A stretch of DNA of 64,000 nt from Iodobacter ciconiae (lineage in GTDB: Bacteria; Pseudomonadota; Gammaproteobacteria; Burkholderiales; Chitinibacteraceae): NCBI RefSeq assembly GCF_003952345.1, contig NZ_CP034433.1, forward strand, positions 496,001 through 560,000, written 5' to 3'. Shown here piece after piece: positions 1-8,883 of the stretch. Position 1 is the first letter of the stretch. Each line of letters begins with the position of its first letter. Made by a program: the position numbers and the translations under genes. Under the pieces are notes generated by a model that was given only the letters and a program-made list of their open reading frames with translations, did not search any database and had not been told where the DNA came from.

Positions 1-1
1 T

Positions 2-796
2 ATTCTGGGTCTGGAGGTGGCGGGAGTCGTGGTTGGGCTGGGCGAGGGCGTGGCTGATTTTGTTGTGGGCGATGAGGTACTTGGGCTGGTGAGGGGCGGG
101 GCTTATGCCGAATTTTGCCTGCTGGAATCCATGCTTGCGATTAAAAAGCCAGCGAATCTGTCTTTTACCGATGCAGCCAGCCTGCCCGAAGTGTGGATGA
201 CGGCATGGCTTAATCTGGTTGAAATTGGCAAGCTGCAAGCTGGCCAGCGGGTGCTGATCCATGCAGGGGCCAGTGGCGTGGGAGCGGCCAGTATTCAGCT
301 AGCCAAATACCTGGGGGCCTGGGTGGCTGCGACTGCAGGCGGAGCCAGGAAAACTGAATTTTGCCGCCAGCTGGGAGCTGATCTGGTGGTGGATTACCAG
401 CAGCAGGATTTTGCCGTAGTGGTCAAAGAAGCGGGTGGAGTGGATTTGATTCTGGATGGCGTGGGCGGAGATTATCTGGCTAAAAATCAGGCTTGCCTGA
501 ATACTGACGGGCAAATTGTATTGATTGGCTTATTAAGAGGAGTGAGCACAGACATTAATCTGGGGCAGCTCTTAATGAAGCGCCAGCGACTGACCGGCTC
601 CACCCTGCGCGCTCAGCCGTTAAAAGTAAAAGCACAAGTAGCTGCAGCATTAAGGGATAAAATCTTACCTGCTTTAAATACCGAGCAATTAAAAATAACT
701 GTAGATTGCAGTTTTAATTGGGAAGACACGGCGGCTGCCCATCAATACATAGCAGAGAATAAAAATATTGGCAAAGTGTTGCTGCAGGTTTTTTAA
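2..796 (+). CDS. NAD(P)H:quinone oxidoreductase, zinc-independent MDR family (5' truncated by window edge)
   Basis: Medium-chain dehydrogenase/reductase of the quinone oxidoreductase (PIG3/QOR) type, expected to reduce quinones with NADPH in the cytoplasm. The frame is open from the first bases of the window and already reads ILGLEVAG, a family motif that lies well inside such proteins, so the true start is upstream and out of view. The Rossmann nucleotide-binding motif reads HAGASGVGAAS, followed by the typical QLAKYLGAWVAAT. The late LRAQPLKVKA stretch and the C-terminal IGKVLLQVF also fit. No structural-zinc cysteine cluster is visible in the part present, consistent with the zinc-free branch. 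It is separated by about 150 bp from the copper cluster and is probably not co-transcribed with it. The exact substrate cannot be told from sequence. Confidence 0.85.
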   Translation: MLGLEVAGVVVGLGEGVADFVVGDEVLGLVRGGAYAEFCLLESMLAIKKPANLSFTDAASLPEVWMTAWLNLVEIGKLQAGQRVLIHAGASGVGAASIQLAKYLGAWVAATAGGARKTEFCRQLGADLVVDYQQQDFAVVVKEAGGVDLILDGVGGDYLAKNQACLNTDGQIVLIGLLRGVSTDINLGQLLMKRQRLTGSTLRAQPLKVKAQVAAALRDKILPALNTEQLKITVDCSFNWEDTAAAHQYIAENKNIGKVLLQVF

Positions 797-943
797 ACAC
801 AAATGTCAGCAGCAAAATTTAATTGTCAAAATATTTGCAGCTGAAGCTGAGCCTGTGGAAGATATCGAGTCCCAAATTAACAGAATTGCTGCCTGTAACT
901 TTTTAGGCGAGCGATCAAACCTTGCAGTGATACAATTGGTTTC

Positions 944-1258
944 ATGAAAAAAGTGTGGCTTTTCTTTTTGTTGGTGTCAGTCTTGGCCTTGAATACGGCC
1001 ATGGCGGGGTGGGTTGCGCCTATGCCTAGCAAAGCTTGCCACACGATGCAGATGTCTACTGCCGAAAAATGCCATATAGATAAATCGCCATTGATGGCTG
1101 ATTGCCTGCAATCCTGCCTGAGTCATTACCCTGGGTTTCCTGTTGTTTTAAGTTTTTCTAAACCGCTTACCATGCAGCCCGTGTTTAATCGCGTGGCGGC
1201 GCAGCTATTGCCTGATCCCTCCCTTGATTCTCCCGATAAACCACCGCAATTGGCCTGA
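944..1258 (+). CDS. Small secreted Cys/His/Met-rich protein, putative copper-associated
   Basis: A 104-aa protein that I do not recognise as a named family. Residues 1-21 form a classical signal peptide (MKKVWLFFLL... ending AMA), so it should reach the periplasm. The mature part begins with a metal-ligand-like stretch, CHTMQMS, then C-H, D-C, SC and SH spaced over about 35 residues, four cysteines in all, and ends with a proline-rich tail. It stands 88 bp upstream of a DUF411 protein and a multicopper oxidase in the same direction, so a role in periplasmic copper binding or sensing is a reasonable inference. No clear Shine-Dalgarno precedes the ATG. An alternative is a small DUF2946-like copper-cluster protein. 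Confidence 0.6.
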   Translation: MKKVWLFFLLVSVLALNTAMAGWVAPMPSKACHTMQMSTAEKCHIDKSPLMADCLQSCLSHYPGFPVVLSFSKPLTMQPVFNRVAAQLLPDPSLDSPDKPPQLA

Positions 1259-1346
1259 TTCAGGCCCAAACTGTATCTCTACTTTTTGAAATATTCTTGC
1301 TTTGGCCAGCGGCTTTGTCGCGGCTGGTTGATCGGGTGATCTTGTC

Positions 1347-1769
1347 ATGAAAAAATTATTATTTATCTTTGCTTTAACACTATTGGCGCAGCCTGCAATG
1401 GCGGCGATTAATGCCACTTTGTATAAAAGCCCGACTTGTGGCTGCTGCGATGAGTATGTGAAATATCTGGAAAAAAATGGCTTTAAAGTCAATGCCATCA
1501 ATAGCAGCGATATGTCGGCTGTGAGTAAGCAGTTTGGCTCGTCCAATCTGGCCAGCTGCCACACTACCCGCATCGCTCATTACACGGTAGAAGGCCATGT
1601 ACCTGTGGCTGCAATTCAAAAGCTGCTGCGTGCAAAACCGGCTATTGTTGGAATTAGCGCACCCGGTATGCCACAAAATTCACCAGGTATGGGGCCGGAA
1701 GTTAAAGGCACTTTAAAGATTTATCAACTGGGCAATGCCGCTGAGCCTAAATTATTTTCTGTCGAATAG
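1347..1769 (+). CDS. DUF411 family periplasmic metal-binding protein
   Basis: A 140-aa DUF411 protein. A signal peptide covers about residues 1-19 (ending AMA-A). It is followed by the family hallmark SPTCGCCDEYVKYLEKNGF, with cysteines 31, 33 and 34, and further on by ASCHT and the GHVPVAAIQKLL motif. DUF411 proteins are recurrent neighbours of copper and silver resistance genes and have a thioredoxin-like core whose CxCC motif is thought to bind metal. Here it lies 12 bp upstream of the multicopper oxidase, almost certainly in one transcript. The family assignment is strong; the biochemical role remains an inference from family and context. Confidence 0.9.
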   Translation: MKKLLFIFALTLLAQPAMAAINATLYKSPTCGCCDEYVKYLEKNGFKVNAINSSDMSAVSKQFGSSNLASCHTTRIAHYTVEGHVPVAAIQKLLRAKPAIVGISAPGMPQNSPGMGPEVKGTLKIYQLGNAAEPKLFSVE

Positions 1770-1781
1770 GGTGTAAAAATT

Positions 1782-3281
1782 ATGAATCGCAGACATTTCT
1801 TACATATGGCCTTAGGTTCTGCCGGCTTTGCTTTCACTTCTAACCCGCTTTGGGCTGCGATGGATCACAGCGCGCATGCGGGGCATGCCTCAGCTACACC
1901 TGCTATGCCGCTTAAAATAATGTCAGAAAATATCAGCTTGCTGGCTGTAGAAGCCCTGCCTGCCGGGAACCCACATGCTGTTTTATTTCGCTTGCCTAAT
2001 CTCAGTCCAAAAACTGCCGTGGTTGCAGCAACGCTCACTGCCGAGCCATTTGAAGCAGAGCTGGTACCGGGTAAAAAAACGGTGGTCTGGGCTTATAACC
2101 GTAATATTCCCGGGCCGCTGATTGAGGCTTTTGAAGGCGATACGGTAGAAATTCGCTTTGTTAACAAGCTGGCGCAGGCATCCACCATACACTGGCACGG
2201 CATGCCGGTACCCGCCGATCAGGATGGTAATCCGCAAGACGCTGTGCCGCCAGGGGGCGAGCGGCTGTACCGGTTTACTTTGCCTGCTGGATCGGCAGGC
2301 ACTTACTGGTATCACCCGCATCCGCATGGAGACACGCCCGAGCAGGTATACCGAGGCTTGGCGGGGCTCTTTATTGTGCGGGCTAAAGATGATGTGCTGA
2401 GGCATTTGGCCGAGCAGCATCTGGTGATTTCAGATTTGCGGCTGGACAGTGATGTCAGTATTCCAGACAACGACAGGAACGACTGGATGAATGGTCGTGA
2501 AGGGCAGTTTGCCCTGGTTAATGGCCAGCGGGAACCTGTGATTACGGTGGGTGCAGTGCAACGCTGGCGTATCTGGAATGCATGCAGTGCCCGTTATTTA
2601 CGCCTTGCTGTTCCTTCCAGAAAAATTATTCTGGTTGGCAGCGACGGTGGCCTTTTAGAGCGGGCGCAAATCGTGGACGAGCTGCTGCTTGCCCCGGGCG
2701 AGCGTGCCGAATGGATTGTAGCTGGGCCGGAAGGTGACGCCAGTCTGATGGCGCTGGCTTATGACAGAAGTAAAATGGGCAAGGTAGCACCCGAGCGCGA
2801 CATGAAGCTGGCAAGCATAAAATTTACCCAAGATAGTGTTGCCAAACTGCCAGAGCGCTTACGCACCCTGCCGCCAAAAATTAAACCTGTGGCCAAAAAA
2901 CGTGTGGTTTTCAGCGAAATCATGAGTATGGAGGGCGGTCAGCACGGCATGCAATTCTTGGTGAATGGCAAAGGCTACGATATGAAGCGGGTCGATCTGA
3001 CCAGCCGTGTTGGTGAGACTGAGCTATGGGAAATCGTGAATGACTCCCATATGGATCACCCTTTTCATATTCATGGTACGCAGTTCGAGATTCTGGATAC
3101 GACGCTTAAAGGCAAAACCATATCTGCTCCGTGGCGGGCACATAAAGATACCTTTAACCTGAAGCCCTATCAAAGCGCCCGCATTTTAATTACCCAGAAA
3201 CACAGGGGCCTGCGTATGTTCCACTGCCATATCCTGGAGCATGAAGGCCTGGGGATGATGGGGCAGGTGCTGGTGAAGTAA
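1782..3281 (+). CDS. Tat-exported multicopper oxidase (CopA/CumA-like)
   Basis: A 499-aa three-cupredoxin multicopper oxidase, which oxidises Cu(I), Mn(II) or phenolic substrates while reducing oxygen to water. A twin-arginine signal is present (NRRHFLHMALGSAGFAF). Histidine-rich linkers are seen near residues 60-70. Copper ligands appear in the expected order: HWHG near residue 137, WYHPHPHG near 178, HPFHIHG near 427 and MFHCHILEHEGLGMM near the C-terminus. Together these give the type 1, 2 and 3 copper sites. The export route via Tat fits folding with copper in the cytoplasm. With the upstream DUF411 and Cys-rich proteins it forms a compact copper-defence cluster. It is shorter than classic PcoA/CopA proteins (about 600 aa), so CumA-like or laccase-like are alternatives. 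Confidence 0.92.
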   Translation: MNRRHFLHMALGSAGFAFTSNPLWAAMDHSAHAGHASATPAMPLKIMSENISLLAVEALPAGNPHAVLFRLPNLSPKTAVVAATLTAEPFEAELVPGKKTVVWAYNRNIPGPLIEAFEGDTVEIRFVNKLAQASTIHWHGMPVPADQDGNPQDAVPPGGERLYRFTLPAGSAGTYWYHPHPHGDTPEQVYRGLAGLFIVRAKDDVLRHLAEQHLVISDLRLDSDVSIPDNDRNDWMNGREGQFALVNGQREPVITVGAVQRWRIWNACSARYLRLAVPSRKIILVGSDGGLLERAQIVDELLLAPGERAEWIVAGPEGDASLMALAYDRSKMGKVAPERDMKLASIKFTQDSVAKLPERLRTLPPKIKPVAKKRVVFSEIMSMEGGQHGMQFLVNGKGYDMKRVDLTSRVGETELWEIVNDSHMDHPFHIHGTQFEILDTTLKGKTISAPWRAHKDTFNLKPYQSARILITQKHRGLRMFHCHILEHEGLGMMGQVLVK

Positions 3282-3319
3282 GGATTACGCCCGTAAGGCA
3301 TGTTGATACCCGATGCATA

Positions 3320-3354
3320 GCAAAGCAGCCCGGCTTGAGTACCGGGCTCTTTGC
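3320..3354 (+). terminator. Stem-loop terminator after the multicopper oxidase
   Basis: GCAAAG and AGCCCGG (3320-3333, one-base bulge) pair with CCGGGCT and CTTTGC (3342-3354) around an 8-base loop. It lies 39 bp past the stop codon. No long T tract follows, so it may be a weak terminator or an mRNA 3'-end protecting hairpin. Confidence 0.55.
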
Positions 3355-3595
3355 ATGATTGGCAGCATGGGTGGTGGTTGAATCGGCCCTTGCTCATGCT
3401 GCTTTTAAGCAGCTTCCCTTCCTGATATCCGCCACTCTTTTGCTGAGTTTGCATCTGATTAGCCCTTCTCGCTTGTGTCTTTATCCGTTGATTAAAGGCT
3501 CCGGTGATATGCAATATTTTATTGTGGCGGGCGGCATTACTAATAAAGCAGGCTACAGAATCTGCTCATGGAATTCTGACTTTTACAAGGTATAA
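3355..3595. other. Intergenic stretch without a supported gene
   Basis: Between the copper cluster and the putA control region. A 78-codon plus-strand frame and a 114-codon minus-strand frame exist here. Neither has a ribosome binding site, a recognisable motif or protein-like composition, and the minus one runs back into the oxidase gene. Nothing else is visible. Confidence 0.5.
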
Positions 3596-3655
3596 CCTGA
3601 CAGGTGCAACCCTAGGGATAATCCTGACATTTTAAGGTGCAACCCAATTTATAAT
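3596..3655 (+). promoter_or_regulatory. putA promoter with two PutA-type operator repeats
   Basis: The decamer GGTGCAACCC occurs twice, at 3603-3612 and 3636-3645, 33 bp apart (about three helical turns). Each copy is preceded by CCTGACA (3596-3602 and 3623-3629). Its core TGCAAC is the reverse complement of GTTGCA, the site bound by the ribbon-helix-helix domain of E. coli PutA. A consensus -10 box TATAAT sits at 3650-3655, immediately after the second copy, so bound protein would block RNA polymerase. This supports proline-responsive autorepression. No good -35 box is seen at 17 bp. Confidence 0.7.
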
Positions 3656-3685
3656 GGCTTATCTTGATTAAACAGAACGCAAAAA

Positions 3686-6600
3686 ATGGCCAGCACAACG
3701 CTAGGGATTAAAGTTGATGATAATTTGCGGGCGCGGATTAAAGCCGCAGCCCAGCAATTAGACAGAACGCCTCATTGGCTGATTAAGCAATCCATTTTTG
3801 CCTATTTGCAGCAGGTTGAACAGGGCGCCCGCCCGCTGGAGCTGGCGCAAGATGGCGAAGCGCTGCCTGTGTCGGATGAGGCCGATGGCGTTGAAACCAA
3901 TCTTCCTTTTCTGGAGCTGGCCCAAAGCATTGCCGTGCAAAGTGTTTTGCGCTCTGCCATTACTTCGGCTTATCGCCGCCCGGAAGCCGAGTGCCTGCCG
4001 GTGCTGCTTGAGCAGGCCAAAATGCCAACGGAGCAAATGGCCGGGCAAATTCAGATGCTTGCTTATAAATTGGTGGCGGCATTGCGCGCCAAGCGTACTG
4101 GCGGCGGGGTTGAAGGGCTGATTCACGAGTTCTCCTTATCCAGCCAGGAAGGTGTGGCGCTGATGTGCCTGGCCGAAGCCCTGCTGCGTATTCCTGATCG
4201 AGCCACGCGTGATGTATTGATCAGAGATAAAGTCAGCAAGGGGGATTGGCATGCTCATCTGGGGCAATCGCCATCGTTATTTGTGAACGCCGCCAGCTGG
4301 GGGCTGATGCTCACGGGTAAGCTGGTTGCCACCAATAGCGAGGCAGGCTTATCCGCAGCGCTGACCCGTATGATTGGTAAGGGTGGTGAGCCTTTGATCC
4401 GCAAGGGCGTGGACATGGCAATGCGCCTGATGGGAGAGCAGTTTGTTACCGGCGAAACCATTGCCGAAGCGCTGGCCAATAGCCGCAAATTTGAAGCACG
4501 TGGCTTCAGATATTCTTACGATATGCTGGGTGAAGCGGCTACTACCGCGGAAGATGCCAAGCGTTATTACGCTGCTTACGAGCAGGCTATTCACGCCATT
4601 GGTAAGGCATCAGCCGGGCGTGGTATTTATGAAGGCCCGGGGATTTCGATCAAGTTGTCAGCCTTGCATCCGCGTTATTCCCGCGCGCAGCAAGACCGTG
4701 TGACGGCAGAATTATTGCCTGGTGTGATTGCACTTGCACGTCTGGCCCGCAGCTACGATATTGGTTTAAATATTGATGCCGAAGAAGCAGATCGGCTGGA
4801 AATCTCGCTCGATTTACTGGAAGCGATATGCTTTGACGAAGAGCTGGCTGGCTGGAACGGTATTGGTTTTGTGATTCAGGCGTATCAAAAACGCGCGCCG
4901 CATGTGATTGATTATGTGATTGATCTGGCTCGTCGCAGTGGCCATCGCCTGATGATCCGTCTTGTGAAAGGCGCGTATTGGGATAGTGAAATCAAGCGTG
5001 CGCAGGTGGATGGCCTGGAAGATTATCCGGTGTATACGCGTAAGGTTTATACCGACGTTTCTTACCTTGCCTGTGCTAAAAAGCTGCTTGCCACACCTGA
5101 TGCAGTTTACCCGCAGTTTGCAACACATAATGCGCAAACGCTTTCAGCGATTTACCATCTTGCCGGGCAAAATTATTATCCCGGCCAGTATGAATTCCAG
5201 TGCCTGCACGGCATGGGCGAGCCTTTATACGAGGAAGTCACCGCGCGTGAAAAACTGGGCCGTCCTTGCCGCGTGTATGCGCCTGTGGGCAGCCATGAAA
5301 CGCTGCTGGCCTATCTGGTGCGCCGCCTCCTGGAGAACGGCGCCAATAGCTCGTTTGTAAATCGTATTGCCGACGAACATGTGGCCATTGAAGAGCTGAT
5401 TGTTGATCCGATTGCTCAGGCTCTGGCGGTGGTTCCTGCTTTTGCTCCGCACGATAAAATCCCTTTGCCACGACTCTTGTTTGGTGCAAATCGTTTAAAT
5501 TCCAGTGGCCTGGATTTATCCAATGAGCACCGTCTGGCATCCTTGTCTGCAGCTTTGCTGGCTGGCGCAAATACCGAATGGCTGGCCGCTCCGATGTTAG
5601 GTGTGGCAGGCGGGCAGGATAGTGCCTGCAAGCAGGCGCTTAAAAACCCGGCCTACCATCAGGATGTGGTGGGGTATGTGATTGAAGCCAGTGTGGAGGA
5701 TGTGGCCAGCGCCTTTATGCATGCCGCAAATATCGGCCCGATCTGGCAAGCAACTGCGGTGAGCGAGCGCGCCGCCTGCCTGAACCGCGCCGCGCAATTG
5801 CTCGAATCCGGCATGCAGCCGCTCTTGGGGCTGATTGTGCGCGAAGCGGGTAAATCGCTGCCCAACGCCATTGCTGAGGTACGCGAAGCGGTTGATTTTT
5901 TGCGCTATTACGCCGTACAAATTGAGCAGGATTTTGCCAACGATAGCCATCGTCCGCTTGGCCCCGTGGTGTGCATCAGCCCGTGGAATTTCCCGCTGGC
6001 GATCTTTATTGGCCAGGTGGCCGCAGCTTTGGCTGCGGGTAACCCGGTGCTGGCAAAGCCCGCCGAGCAAACCCCGCTGATCGCCGCCGAAGCAGTACGC
6101 ATTCTGCGCGTGGCCGGTGTGCCAGCAGGTGCGGTGCAACTCTTGCCGGGTCGTGGTGAAACTATAGGTAGCGCATTAATTAACGATGCGCGTTGCAGCG
6201 GTGTAATGTTTACCGGCTCTACCCAGGTGGCACGCTTAATTGCCGGCAATCTGGCGCAGCGTCTGGATAAAGATGGCCGTACGATTCCCTTGCTTGCCGA
6301 AACCGGCGGCCAGAACTGCATGATTGTCGATTCATCGGCACTGGCAGAGCAGGTGGTGGGTGATGTGCTGATGTCGGCGTTTGATTCGGCCGGCCAGCGC
6401 TGCTCGGCGCTGCGTGTACTTTGCTTGCAGGAAGAAGCTGCAGATCACATCTTGCATATGCTGAAAGGCGCAATGCGGGAGCTGAATATTGGCAAGCCCG
6501 ATTCACTGGCCGTAGATGTAGGCCCGGTAATTGATCTTGAGGCGCAGCAAAACATTGCCGCGCATATCGCCGCATTCAAGAGCCGTGGTGCTGAGGTATC

Positions 6601-7570
6601 AGAGCTGCCACTGCCTGCGCTCTGCCAGCATGGTACGTTTATCGCGCCAACGCTGATCGAAATCAATAGCTTGTCGGAGCTGAAGCAAGAAGTCTTCGGC
6701 CCGGTACTGCATGTGATTCGCTATCGCCGTGAAGCACTGGATCAGCTGATTGATGAGATCAATGGCACCGGTTTTGGCCTGACCTTTGGTGTACATACCC
6801 GTATTGATGAAACCATTGCTCATGTCGTGGCCAAGGTTCAGGCTGGCAATATCTATGTTAACCGCAATGTGATCGGTGCCGTGGTCGGGGTGCAACCTTT
6901 TGGTGGTGAAGGCCTGTCGGGGACTGGCCCCAAGGCTGGTGGCCCGTTGTACCTGCCACGCCTTCTTTCCCGTCGCCCGGTGCAAACCCTGCCAGGGGAC
7001 CAAGCGGCACTTGCTCCGCTGCTGGCTTATCACGAGTATTTGCAATCGCGTCAGGAAGGCGATGCAGCCGCACGTTGCAGCCGCTATCTGGCCGGATCTG
7101 GTCTTGGTGCAAATATTGATTTGCCAGGACCTACCGGCGAGAGCAACCGCTACTTGCTGCATCCGCGTGGCCCGGTGCTGTGCATTGCAGCAACTGAGCT
7201 GGGAGCAAAAGCGCAATTTGCTGCGGCCTTAGCCAGTGGTAATCCTGCGGTGTTTATTGCGCATCCTGCGGTAAAAGCGATGGTTGACGGCTTGCCAAAA
7301 GCATTGTCTGGCGGAGTATCCGTGAAGCTTTCCATTACCGAAGCGGGTGTGGTTGGAGCCGTCTTGTTTGAAGGCGACAGCGATGCACTTGCTGAGGTCA
7401 ACCGCCAGGTTGCAGTAATCGCCGGGCCTATCCTGCAAGTACAAGGCTTATCCAGCGAAGCCCTTGCCGCCGGTGAAGATTTCGATCTGGCCCGGCTTCT
7501 GGCTGAGCGATCCATCAGCGTAAATACCGCAGCAGCAGGCGGTAATGCCAGTTTGATGAGTATTAGTTAA
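3686..7570 (+). CDS. putA: Trifunctional proline catabolism protein PutA (repressor / proline dehydrogenase / P5C dehydrogenase)
   Basis: A 1294-aa PutA that oxidises proline to glutamate in two steps, channelling the pyrroline-5-carboxylate intermediate, and docks on the inner membrane to reduce quinone. Residues 1-47 are a ribbon-helix-helix DNA-binding domain (TTLGIKVDD ... RTPHWLIKQ), so this is the trifunctional form that also represses its own gene. The FAD-dependent proline dehydrogenase barrel follows, with RLVKGAYWD near residue 425 and the RRLLENGANSSFVNR motif near 550. The NAD-dependent aldehyde dehydrogenase domain occupies roughly 600-1060, with SPWNFPLAIF, the GSTQVA cofactor loop, the glutamate in ETGGQN and catalytic Cys906 in GQRCSALR. 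A C-terminal conserved lid domain follows. Length matches long type B/C PutAs. No putP proline transporter is in the window. Confidence 0.98.
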   Translation: MASTTLGIKVDDNLRARIKAAAQQLDRTPHWLIKQSIFAYLQQVEQGARPLELAQDGEALPVSDEADGVETNLPFLELAQSIAVQSVLRSAITSAYRRPEAECLPVLLEQAKMPTEQMAGQIQMLAYKLVAALRAKRTGGGVEGLIHEFSLSSQEGVALMCLAEALLRIPDRATRDVLIRDKVSKGDWHAHLGQSPSLFVNAASWGLMLTGKLVATNSEAGLSAALTRMIGKGGEPLIRKGVDMAMRLMGEQFVTGETIAEALANSRKFEARGFRYSYDMLGEAATTAEDAKRYYAAYEQAIHAIGKASAGRGIYEGPGISIKLSALHPRYSRAQQDRVTAELLPGVIALARLARSYDIGLNIDAEEADRLEISLDLLEAICFDEELAGWNGIGFVIQAYQKRAPHVIDYVIDLARRSGHRLMIRLVKGAYWDSEIKRAQVDGLEDYPVYTRKVYTDVSYLACAKKLLATPDAVYPQFATHNAQTLSAIYHLAGQNYYPGQYEFQCLHGMGEPLYEEVTAREKLGRPCRVYAPVGSHETLLAYLVRRLLENGANSSFVNRIADEHVAIEELIVDPIAQALAVVPAFAPHDKIPLPRLLFGANRLNSSGLDLSNEHRLASLSAALLAGANTEWLAAPMLGVAGGQDSACKQALKNPAYHQDVVGYVIEASVEDVASAFMHAANIGPIWQATAVSERAACLNRAAQLLESGMQPLLGLIVREAGKSLPNAIAEVREAVDFLRYYAVQIEQDFANDSHRPLGPVVCISPWNFPLAIFIGQVAAALAAGNPVLAKPAEQTPLIAAEAVRILRVAGVPAGAVQLLPGRGETIGSALINDARCSGVMFTGSTQVARLIAGNLAQRLDKDGRTIPLLAETGGQNCMIVDSSALAEQVVGDVLMSAFDSAGQRCSALRVLCLQEEAADHILHMLKGAMRELNIGKPDSLAVDVGPVIDLEAQQNIAAHIAAFKSRGAEVSELPLPALCQHGTFIAPTLIEINSLSELKQEVFGPVLHVIRYRREALDQLIDEINGTGFGLTFGVHTRIDETIAHVVAKVQAGNIYVNRNVIGAVVGVQPFGGEGLSGTGPKAGGPLYLPRLLSRRPVQTLPGDQAALAPLLAYHEYLQSRQEGDAAARCSRYLAGSGLGANIDLPGPTGESNRYLLHPRGPVLCIAATELGAKAQFAAALASGNPAVFIAHPAVKAMVDGLPKALSGGVSVKLSITEAGVVGAVLFEGDSDALAEVNRQVAVIAGPILQVQGLSSEALAAGEDFDLARLLAERSISVNTAAAGGNASLMSIS

Positions 7571-7587
7571 GGATTAAAGCTTGCAAT

Positions 7588-7609
7588 AAAGTGCCGGGTG
7601 GGCACGCTT
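7588..7609 (+). terminator. Putative rho-independent terminator of putA
   Basis: GTGCC (7591-7595) pairs with GGCAC (7601-7605). AAA lies before the stem and GCTTTT after it, 17 bp past the putA stop codon. The stem is short, so strength is uncertain. Confidence 0.5.
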
Positions 7610-7749
7610 TTGTGTTCACGCGTAACATTTATATTGCCGATGAATCACGTGGGCACGGTAAGGCGCTGTGCCCATCTTGTATTTTTGTTAGTAAGCTTTG
7701 TATCATTTCAGTGCATAATAAACCCATCTGTCTGATCTGCCGGTGATTT

Positions 7750-8379
7750 ATGACTTTCCTTCTTTCCCTGCTTGAAACCCGCATTTTGGGTGTGCTAATC
7801 GAAAAGCAAATTACGGTTCCTGATACTTATCCTTTGTCTTTGAATTCCCTTGTTTCTGGATGTAATCAGAAATCCAGCCGTGATCCTGTCATGACAATTA
7901 ATGACACCGAAGCAGATGAAGCACTGGTGCATTTAAAAGAATTAAAGCTGGTTGAATCTTCACATCTCGGGGGGCGTATTGCGCGTTATTCACAGCGCTT
8001 TGCTGCTGTGTTTCAAGTGCCATCGCAATCGGTAGCCATTTTAACGGTGCTGATGTTGCGAGGCCCGCAAACGGCGGGTGAGCTGCGTTTAGCCTGTGAG
8101 CGCCTGCATAAATTTGCGGATATTTCAGCGGTAGAGGCCTTTTTAGAAGAGCTTGCTTCCCGAAGCAGCGGTGCTTTGGTGGTAAAACTGCCGCGCCAGC
8201 CGGGGGCCAGAGAGTGCCGCTGGGCGCATTTATTATCGGGTGAGCCGGTGATTAATGACGCTGTGGTTAAAGGAGGGTCTGATTCGGCCTTGCAAGTGAA
8301 GGTTGATCTTTTAGAGGCCGAATTATTTGAATTAAAAGAAAAAGTGGCAAAGATATGCCTTGATCTGGGCATTGAATAA
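7750..8379 (+). CDS. yceH: YceH family protein (DUF480)
   Basis: A 209-aa member of the DUF480/YceH family. Its N-terminal signature is clear: LETRILGVLIEKQITVPDTYPLSLNSLVSGC, then NQKSSRDPVM. The fold is a tandem winged-helix, which suggests nucleic-acid binding, but no confirmed function is known to me. The C-terminal 35 residues are predicted coiled coil (KVDLLEAELFELKEKVAKI). The gene stands alone between putA and a small hypothetical gene. The ATG at 7750 gives the exact family N-terminus. Confidence 0.93.
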   Translation: MTFLLSLLETRILGVLIEKQITVPDTYPLSLNSLVSGCNQKSSRDPVMTINDTEADEALVHLKELKLVESSHLGGRIARYSQRFAAVFQVPSQSVAILTVLMLRGPQTAGELRLACERLHKFADISAVEAFLEELASRSSGALVVKLPRQPGARECRWAHLLSGEPVINDAVVKGGSDSALQVKVDLLEAELFELKEKVAKICLDLGIE

Positions 8380-8562
8380 GCCTCATCACTCAGCTGTCCA
8401 GATAATCGTACCCGCCATGCGGCAAAAAATGCCGCCTGGCAGCAGTATTAAAGCACGCTGATATTCCGCCGATGATCTGTTCATGTGGCTTGCAGGCTTT
8501 CGGCTCTTTGGCATGATGCTTGCATAGTCTTTTGATAACATTTGATCATCAGGATGTTTATC

Positions 8563-8760
8563 ATGAGCACTTTTGTCATCCACCCTATCTGGCCGGTGAG
8601 TGAGCCTGAAGCTATGGAGTACGGCCTGTTCCGTATTACTCACCATGGTGAGCAGGAGCTAATTCGCAGTGCCTGCCTGGAAAGCCTGACCGATATACAT
8701 CATAAGATGCTGAATTTAGCCGAGCATACTAAAAATCCCCGGCAGTGCAGGGCGGATTGA
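8563..8760 (+). CDS. Small hypothetical protein (65 aa)
   Basis: Unrecognised short reading frame starting MSTFVIHPIWPVSEPEAMEY, charged and histidine-containing, with no signal peptide or membrane segment. The ATG at 8563 is preceded by AGGATG at 8551-8556, an acceptable Shine-Dalgarno at normal spacing. It lies between yceH and yaeQ in the same direction, with a long inverted repeat directly after its stop. It could be a genuine small cytosolic protein or a chance frame; codon use looks protein-like. Confidence 0.45.
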   Translation: MSTFVIHPIWPVSEPEAMEYGLFRITHHGEQELIRSACLESLTDIHHKMLNLAEHTKNPRQCRAD

Positions 8761-8765
8761 GCCTT

Positions 8766-8835
8766 AACCTGGAAACGGCAGCTGAGCGCTCGACGTTCCA
8801 GATCACTCACTCTGTTCAAGTGCCGTTTCCAGGTT
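8766..8835. repeat. Long-armed inverted repeat upstream of yaeQ
   Basis: A perfect 15-bp inverted repeat, AACCTGGAAACGGCA (8766-8780) with TGCCGTTTCCAGGTT (8821-8835), flanks 40 bp. No T tract follows, so it is not a textbook terminator. It could fold as a long stem with a large loop in RNA, or be a remnant of a small mobile repeat. Confidence 0.6.
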
Positions 8836-8883
8836 TAACTTAGGGTAAGATGCGGGCTTAATTTATTTTTATCGTGATCCGCT

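Noticed and set aside
3359..3595. 78-codon plus-strand frame before putA
   Set aside because: No ribosome binding site or recognisable domain, and it runs into the putA control repeats.
8386..8646. 86-codon minus-strand frame between yceH and yaeQ
   Set aside because: Overlaps the better-supported small plus-strand frame and has no ribosome binding site or motif.
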